The position numbers were made by a program, and so were the translations under genes. This document shows, one piece after another, positions 12,601 through 21,600 of a DNA stretch of 64,000 nucleotides. The stretch covers positions 12,304,316 to 12,368,315 of the forward strand of contig OW203768.1 of NCBI GenBank assembly GCA_934045905.1. The letters run 5' to 3'. The stretch comes from Leuctra nigra (lineage: Eukaryota > Arthropoda > Insecta > Plecoptera > Leuctridae). The number at the start of each line of letters is the position of its first letter. Position 1 is the first letter of the stretch. The notes under the pieces were generated by a model. The model was not told the origin of the DNA and did not search any database. It saw only the letters and a list, made by a program, of their open reading frames with translations.

Positions 12601-15600
12601 TGGTGATAAAGAATGTAAATTTGGAGTTGCAATTATACTGTGTCAAGAAATGAAAAGCAAGGTTGTGCAAGTAGAGTACATCAATGAGAGGTTAATTAAA
12701 TTGAAATTGTTTTTCGAAGAAATGTTAGTAGAAATTTTACAAGTTTATGCACCTCAAGTTGGAAGGAAAATGGCTGAAAAAGAAACTTTTCTTGAGCTTG
12801 TAGAAGAAAATATATCTCTTGAAAGTACATTTGTAATGGGTGACTTAAATGCAAAGGTTGGAAGAGAAAGAAGAGGATTTGAAAAGGTTTTGGGAAAAAA
12901 TGGATATGGATCCAGGAATAAGGAAGGAGAAAATTTGTTAGAAGTTTGTGCAAGAAATGGATTGGTGATTGGAAATAGTATGTTTGAGAAGAATGAAAAG
13001 AATATGATCACGAGGTATGGTTGGGATGGGAGATCGAAATCGGTAATTGATTATATAATATACAGTGACGCACTTAGAAAAATGGTATTGGATGTAAAGG
13101 TTGTACTGCATGTGGCATTTGATGGTGATCATCGACTATTAATAGCGGATATACGAATGCCAAGAAAATGTGTTGAAAGAAGAAAAGCGAAGAGAAGAAG
13201 AAAATTGAAGGTATGGAGATTGCAGAATGATGAAATAAGAAAAGAATTTAAAATGGCAATAGAAGAAAATATGCCAGTTGGGGATCTTAATTTGGTAGAA
13301 GAGGAATGGATGAGTTTTAAAAATGCTATATTGACTATTACAGAAAATATATGCGGGAGGACAAAGGGATTGAGAAGAAGAAAGGAAACACCGTGGTGGA
13401 CAAATGCAATTAAGTGTGCAGTAAGAAAGAAAAGAAAAGCATGGGTTAAAAAAGAAGAGTGCAGAACAATATTGAATATAAATAAATATCAAAGGATGAA
13501 GAGATATGTTCACTTTTTGGTTTCAGAAGAAAAATCGAAGACAATGAACGCATTTGTTGAATGTCTAGAGAGGGACTTTGAGGCAAACAAAAAGATGTTA
13601 TATTCTGTAGTAAAATGTAAGAGGCAAGATAATAGAACAACTAATTATATGGTAAATGAAAGGGGATGCCTTACAAATGATGTGGAGGAAATACAAGATA
13701 TGTGGAAGCACTACTTTTCAAAGTTATTGAATGATGACAAAGGTGGTACTGAAGACAAGGAAATAAGTGAAGAGTGCGATAAATTGAATTGTCAAGATGA
13801 TATGGTAATGTTTGGGGAAGTTGAGGTGGCAGTAAAAGGGATGAAAAATGGAAGATCGCCGGGAGTGGATGAGATAAGTGTGGAAATGATAAAGGCAGGT
13901 GGTAAAGCTGGATTGGAGTGGTTTTACAGAGTTGTGGCATCGGCATGGATTCAAAAAACTGTACCAAGGGATTGGAGGAGAGGTGTTATTGTACCATTGT
14001 TTAAGAAAGGGGATCGCAAGAAATGTAGCAACTATAGAGGGATAACACTCATGAGCCAAGGAGCGAAGATATACGAACGAATTATAGAGAAGAGGATACG
14101 AAGTGTAGTTGAAGAGGATTTGAAAGATGAACAATATGGATTTAGAAGAAACAGATCTACGATAGACCTTATATTCGCTATAAGGACCATTATGGAGAGA
14201 AATTGGGAGATGGGAAAGGAAATATGGTTAGTGTTTCTGGATATTGAAAAAGCGTATGATCATTTGCCAAGGGATAGGGTGTGGGAGAGTTTAGAAAAGA
14301 GGGAAATAGACAAGAAGTTGATTGAAAGAGTACAGAGTTTGTATGTTGGATGTGAGAGTTGTGTGGAAACAGTGGGAGGAAGAACGGGCTGGTTTAGTGT
14401 GAGATCAGGAGTAAGGCAAGGCAGTGTGTTGTCACCTTTGCTGTTCATTATGGTAATGGATGATATAATTCGGGAGGTGGAAAGGAATGAAGATCTAGAT
14501 TCGCAAACTGGGGTATATGCGGATGATGTTGTAATTTGGGGAGAGACTGAAGAGTTGGTACAGAAGAAAGTGGATGTGTGGAACGAAGTGATAAAAAGAT
14601 ATGGAATGAAGATTAGTAGTGAGAAGAGTGAATATTTGGTTTTGGAGAAGAAGAAAAATGGGCTTGTAAGAAATGGTTTGAAATTGGATGGAAAAGATAT
14701 TAAACAAGTAGAAGATTTTAGTTATCTAGGAAGTTTGGTTACAAAAGACGGAAAGTGTTCGAAAGAAGTTAAAAGAAGAATACAGAAAGCAGACGGGTTT
14801 TATCAAAAAGTTAGAAAATTAGTATGGAATAGGGATTTACCACTTAAATTTAAATTAGTATTATACAAGCAATATTTTTTACCGATATTATGTTATGGGG
14901 CGGTGACGTGGAATTTGGGATGGAAGGAGGAGAGTATGGTACAAGCAGAAGAGATGAAGTTCGTGAGAGGAATGGCAAATATATCGATGAAGGAACATGT
15001 AAGAAGTATGGTGATAAGGAAGAAGATGGGTGTGGAGAGTGTTGGGTTCAAAATTGGGCGAGAAAGACTGAGGTGGTTTGGTAAACTTAAGAGAATGAAA
15101 GACAGTAGAAGAGCCAAAAGTGAATTTGGAAAGTATGTGGAAGGTAAAAGAAAAGTTGGGAGGCCAAGAGATAGATGGATTGAACAGGTGAAAAGAGATG
15201 TTGAGGAACGAGGTGAAAGATGGGAAGAAGTTGAAAGGAAACATTTGTGGGAAAATCAAGAATTATGGGAACAAATAGTTACTAAAGTGGAGGTAGTAGA
15301 GGAGGATGAGGATGAAGAAGAAAAAGACGGAGGAGAAGAAGAAGAATAAGAAGAAGGAGAAGAAGAACAAGAAGAAAAAAGGAAGGAGGGGAGGAGGATG
15401 AGAAGGAAGACAAATGTGACAGGCCTGGCTAGCCGGCATTACTAAATGTATTTAGCCTATAAGAAATTTTTACTCTACCTAGTGTGGAATTAAGTGTTTA
15501 TAAATGTAAATAAATATGTGATAATAAAAAAAAAAAAAAATACAGATTCACAACCTCCTGGAGGGTTATTCTAAATTTCCGTGTCGTCTCGAGTGCTATC

Positions 15601-18600
15601 TATTTAACATGGTAATGACGCTGTATCAATTGATACGAGACGACAAGGAAATTTAGAATAACCCACCTGAAGACCGAATAAAATAATTAACTGATTTAGC
15701 AGATTTAATGCCATTTCGCTCGGTCTGATATCACTTTGACTTTGACGTCAAGCTCGATCATACGAGCACTTCTTCAAAAGAGCAATGGAGATACGAATTC
15801 AGGTCACCTTTTCGAGAGTATTTCTAATGATTCTAAAATTCTCCTTTTATCGTTCCAGTTTCATTCCTATTAGTCTTCACAATTGAATGGTTTCGTTGCG
15901 GAATTATGAAAACAATGAAATGATCGTTTGGTACAATCTAGTCTCTCTAATTGGGCATATGCGAGAACTACATGATAACGCCTCAACGGGTGCGTTCTAA
16001 CCCCGCCATCATCGCGTGGACTGACCAGTTTATCGGAGACGAACACGAAGCAGGTGTGTTTCTCGCCGTCGCCCTCCTTGGCGATGAAACTGAAGAACCT
16101 CTTCTCCCCCTTGTCGTCGGCGCAGTACGAGATGCGGTGCAGCGGATACTGGTGCATGATCTGCTTCGTCTTGGGCTCTTGGATCGCGACGCCGTCGATG
16201 CTTATCGTCAGCTCCACCTTGCACAAGAAACAACGTCGTTGAAGAACATACTTGGCCATATGGGATGTTGGGTCACAGCAATATGCTCTGACAGATACTT
16301 CACCCTTATAGACATATGCTCCAATCCAAGTGTAATTTTCTACAATCTTAGAATTCTTCTACTTTTTAGTGAATCACATTGAAGATGAACCAGTATCATG
16401 TCTAATTGTGGTAATTGTAGGTACACTTGAATTATGAAACGAGAGATGTGGAATAAAATAGAAAGTCTTCATTTCTTAGATATTCAAAGACAATTAAAAA
16501 TATTGCAGGAAATGCATTAATAGCTGGGCAATGTCAGATGTAGTTGAGATCTGAAAATTTTAAAACTTGAAATTTTGGTAATTTTTACACAAAATTTTTA
16601 TAATACCATAGGTAATACAAAAAATATTTTTTATAATTTTTAACATATTTTTACCTTTCTAAAAAGCATTTAAATGTAAAAAACACATTAAAAGTCAACG
16701 ATTTTTTATTGTACTTTAATTTTATCTGAAACTATTTAAACTACTACCAATTTACTATAATTTGGAAGAAGAAAAATTGAAAAACGTATATTATTCAATC
16801 ACCATTAATTTTTTGAGATTTTACACGTTCATCAAGAAATGCTACAAATCTTCCAGCCAGCTTACCTTTGTTGTCTTATTTCCTTCCGCTTTACGGAGCT
16901 GCTGAGTGAACTGAAGCTTACGGATGCCCTCTTTGACCACCTCGATGCCCTTCGGTTGATCCACATTTGTGCTGCCCAAGAACTGCACAAAGACACAGAG
17001 CATCGTTAATATACAAAATTATTCAATATTTACAAGAACCAAATATTGAATAATAATTTTTAATTGAATACATTCATAGTTAATTATCCAAGTAACTGAC
17101 CCACTTTTATAATTTAAGCAATATTTTGTTAAAGCAACTTTTCATTTTCTGTTTCACAACATATAGACCATACTAAAGATCAAAATCAAATCACTAAGCA
17201 TAGACAATTAAAACAAATACTTAATATATTACAGACAATTTTATTAATGAATGCATTCACTGCAATAATTTGAAGGTTTCATTTTCATTTCATCAGATGA
17301 AACTAGAATCACGAACCATAACATCCAAACACGAATGGCTCTACAAATTTGATAATAATAACACTCCACACAAAAATATTTCTAGTGGTTACGAAAATCC
17401 ATCATCCACGAAGATGAAAACCATAAACCGGAACAGTGCAAACAATTCGGTGTGCCGACAAATTGGTCTGCATCGCCCTTGTCATGCCCTTGCTGATGTG
17501 GGAGGTACAGATTGGAGGCTGGATGGAGGAGCGATGTTCTCGCATCGGGTGATACAGCTCCAGTTCAACAACCTATGTGCTCTGTCACTGAGAGTTGCCG
17601 GCCGAAAACTGGGTTACAACAATGTGATAAATCAGATGCAACAATCGGGAATAAGTACGGAAATGATCGAAATGCAGCAATTGGGAATAGACTTGGACAT
17701 AAACGAAATGCAACAATTGGGAATTTACTTGTAAATAAACGGAATGACAACAATTGGTGGGAATATACTTTGTAATAGACGTAATAAAATAATTGAGAAT
17801 TTACTTGGAAATAAATTAAATCCAACAATTGGCAAAATAGTTGACAATAAGCTGAGTGCAACAATTGGGAATTCTGGAAATATATTTGGTAATAAACGGA
17901 ATGCAACAATGTCACAGATAAGATGCGACAATCGGGAGTATACACGGAAATAAAGGTAGGGCAACAATAAGGAATACGCGCAGAAATAAACGGAATGCAA
18001 CAATTGAGAATACTGGGAAATAAACGGAATGGAAGAATGTGGTAAATCAGACAATGCAACGCAACAATCGAGAGTTTAAACGGAAATAATCGGAGTGCAA
18101 CAATAGCTTATCAGATGCAACGATCGGGTTGTCTGTTAGTTTCTATCTCTATCTCTATCTATTTCTATCTTTGCCTGTTATTTTATTTATTGGAGGTTGA
18201 AGTTTTGTAATACTACACGACATTAAAAAGATCGTCAACAAACAAACATAAATTTTCATAATATTGCGAGTTCACTTCACAAAGTCACACATAAACCTAC
18301 CTCCAACCTATGTAACAATGCAATACGCAAGGGAGGAGCTCAACAATGTATAAACGCCGCATTGTCGTGATGTTTCTCGAACATTGCGAAGAGAGTGTAG
18401 CGAATTGTGAAATAGCGATACATGAGAGGTCAGGAGGTGCCCAGTAAAAGGCGTCTTGATCATGGTCTACCATGATTTCAGGACCAATTGTGTCGTTACC
18501 TCGGGTTTTTTGAAGGAAAATTACGTTTAGATAAAATTATAAAGATAAAGAGCATTGTGATAGCTTAATAAATTTGCATAGCTATCAGCTATACTAGATA

Positions 18601-21600
18601 AAGTTACTGACTAATGTCAGAAATTTTGTGCAAATAAGATAATTTAGGCTGCTCAACACTAAAAAAAAATGAACCTATGTGGTTACTCACCAAGGAAGAG
18701 TATAAATTTTATGATATTTTGAAGTACCCATTATATTTTTCTTTATTAGGTAATCAATAAGGTGTTAATACAGCACTAAAAAAGCATTACAATATTGTAA
18801 GCTATAAAAGCTAACATTTCATAAGGTAAATTATCACATGTGTGTAAATAAAAAAATCAAGTAATCCCTTACAATTGCACATCCTTGTGTTACTAATTTA
18901 ATTTCTCGTGGCTAAATAATTACATTCGCAGACAGCAAAGTGTTTCATAAATAGCTATTGCAATAATGTACTGAATCATTTCAGTAATAAAGCAAATTAA
19001 GGACTATATAGCTTATTACCTTCAAAAGAGGGTGAAAGTCCGCCCCTTGAGCGACCTAATAGTTATTTTATATAGATGTAGAGAGAAAGGATAAGTGTCT
19101 CCACATTATAACTCATTCGCATTCCCAAGGTCGACTTCAATTCATGCATTTTATCGCGATTTTAAAACATGATGATTCGTGATTTTATACTTTTACTCAT
19201 TTCCGTATGCCATTATCAGATCAGTAAGAACGAGATTATATTAAAAAAACGTCGAAACGAAAAAAAATATCTGGGAGATCCATCAACCAATTGACACCAT
19301 TGTATTTTGACACTTAAAATCCTATATTTCGTTCCATTTAATTTGAAATCGACGCGCCCACCGCCCCCTTGATTGACGATGCATCGGAAGTCCGTGATCT
19401 TGGCAACAAAACACAACCATAACCTCACTTTCTGGCCTAAATCCAACGTGTAAAGTGCGATGCCCCCGACATTCTGTTATCAATGATCCTTCACAGTTCA
19501 CTTCCTAGAGTCAATCTCTGGTATTTCATTCATTCAATAGGATTGATTGGTCACCAATTCGCCCCTCCTCCTACACACAAAAATAATAAATAACCATAAA
19601 ATACAAATAAATAAAACATTTAAATACATTATTCACTACAGTTGATTTTTTGTATGTATTCACTCTTTTCCACAAAAGTGGAAATGTTTATGGGATTTAT
19701 TCATTCTTTTTATAAATATTTAAAAGATAATTTGATTTTTTTCTTAAAAAACAAGAAATTGATCCCGTAAACGCCTAAACAAAAATTCCCCTACCCCCTC
19801 ACCCCACCCAAAAAAACAACAACAAATAAATAAAAAATCAACACACCACAAATAAAAACAACAATAAAAATAAAATTGCATTATTAACCCCCTGTACTAA
19901 GGAACATGGTGGGGGGGGGGGGGGGGGGGCAATATAATTTACCTTGACTAGATATGCAATGTGGCCGCGCTGTAAAGCATCAGGTGAGTGGATCCAGTTC
20001 CGGTTGCCTGAAAGGAAAAACGAGAATACATTATTTATTCATCAATTCATTATACACTTTTATAATCGGTTTTGAGTTTCGCTCTCATACGTTATGTGAC
20101 AAGTGGTTTTGTTTTGGCCACGCGTTTAGAAACGTATCTCTTATGTCCATGGTGGTGGGGGAGGGGGGGGGGGGGGGGATAAGTTGTTAAACTAACTTAA
20201 AATATGATGTATGAATTTTGTTTTGAAGCAACTAAAGGTACACAAATAAAAGCAATTGTAGTTTATGTATCAAGAGAAAAGGGATTTGGAATTTGAAAGA
20301 ACATGCTTCATTTCTTTGGAGCCCAAAGAAATTGCTTTTTAGTGTAAAAATAACTTGTTAATTTGTCACATGACAAAAGTTCACTTTGAAACGTATAAAT
20401 ATTCGATTTGCAAGCAAATTATTATATTATAAAGATTTTTTTAATAATAATTAGCTAAATCTGGTTTAAAAACCATATTTGTGGACACAAGCCCGTTATA
20501 ATGTAAATTTAGTAATTTTATCAAATTTCTTAGTTCTCAAAAATGCATCCGGTTTCTAAAAGTTCACAATCTAACAATAATCTCTCCTCTAAAACGTTCC
20601 ATACTTTGAAATACTTGAAAAGACGGTTATTACTTTTCCGCGTGATCGTTTACCTTGTTTGGGCCAAACCACTTGGCCACGAATTTGACCGAAATTCTCC
20701 TAAACCCATCTTGTTGCGGTCTAAGTGATGTCTGATCTTGCAAACACATCATAAATTCAAAATTCAATCACGCTTCTTTATGTACACTCGGCCAAACAAA
20801 AATTGAACGTCGACCAAATTTGAATGACTGCTGGTCATGTCCCATAACCAATCGAAGCTTGTTATTATTATTGAAATGTGAGGTCACCTACTAGAGTGAG
20901 ACAACGAGATCGCTTAGACTGACTTCTGATGGTGCGATCTTACGTATCAGTCAATCAGATTTATTGAACGTTCAAGTTTTGTTTGGCCAAGTGTACCACG
21001 ACAGCTGAATGAGATGGGTTAACATTTATTGATGTTATTTACGTTTGAACGCTTTCAGCTTGTCAAAACCGGAAAAACTGACAAGAACAAAGCTCTAAGT
21101 CGACTTTTGACAGCTTAAAAGCTGTAAAAAAAAAAAAGAACCCAAAAATATGGAGCTTGTTGATGTAGATACTAGATTATATTTCCTACATTCCGACACA
21201 GAAACAAAAGATCTCGGGCATGCAGGTTTATTAAACATTTTAATTTGGATTTTGGCGACGTAAAAACTTTTTAAACGTACACCCAACAAATCATAAAACG
21301 GTATTTGAAGGAACCGGATTGGCTGCTGGTCAGTTTCCTTCACAATCGATCCTTGTTCAATGAAATTGAAATCAGAGCTCATCTACTGGAGTTAGATGAT
21401 TGATGCGTTAGCATAGACTTACTTCATGGGATGATGCCATCACATTTATTTCAGCCAATCCGTTTCTTTAAAATACCGTTTTATCATTTGTTGAGTGTAC
21501 AAACTAAAAAATTTTGTCTTTAAATTTATTCCCCTTCCCTATTGGTAGATCGCAACAATATTGTAAAAACGACTTGTCACGCTTTTATAATGCGCCTAAC

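Larger units (their letters stand above)
6702..15540 (+). mobile_element. LINE (non-LTR retrotransposon), 5'-truncated, with nested LTR element
   Basis: LINE sequence runs from about 6702 to 7369 and from 11950 to the poly-A run at about 15526-15540. It is split by the LTR retrotransposon 7370-11949. It lies antisense to ced-6, in intron 4. ORF1 has an SGNH-like domain; ORF2 has an APE-type endonuclease and a reverse transcriptase. The 5' end looks truncated because ORF1 is open from just after a TAG at 6674-6676 with no ATG until about 6800. I could not find a target-site duplication. The clade (L2/CR1-, RTE- or I-like) is not settled. Confidence 0.85.

Noticed and set aside
12470..15259. 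Many minus-strand frames within the LINE
   Set aside because: Antisense shadows of ORF2, Phe/Ser/Leu-rich as expected from the reverse of a purine-rich coding strand.
17270..17734. 154-codon plus-strand frame
   Set aside because: Low-complexity N-rich start, then runs into the degenerate minisatellite; no domain and in a ced-6 intron.
19911..20179. Poly-G runs as assembly gaps or G-quadruplex
   Set aside because: Pure homopolymers may be sequencing noise in length; nothing supports a structured function beyond position.
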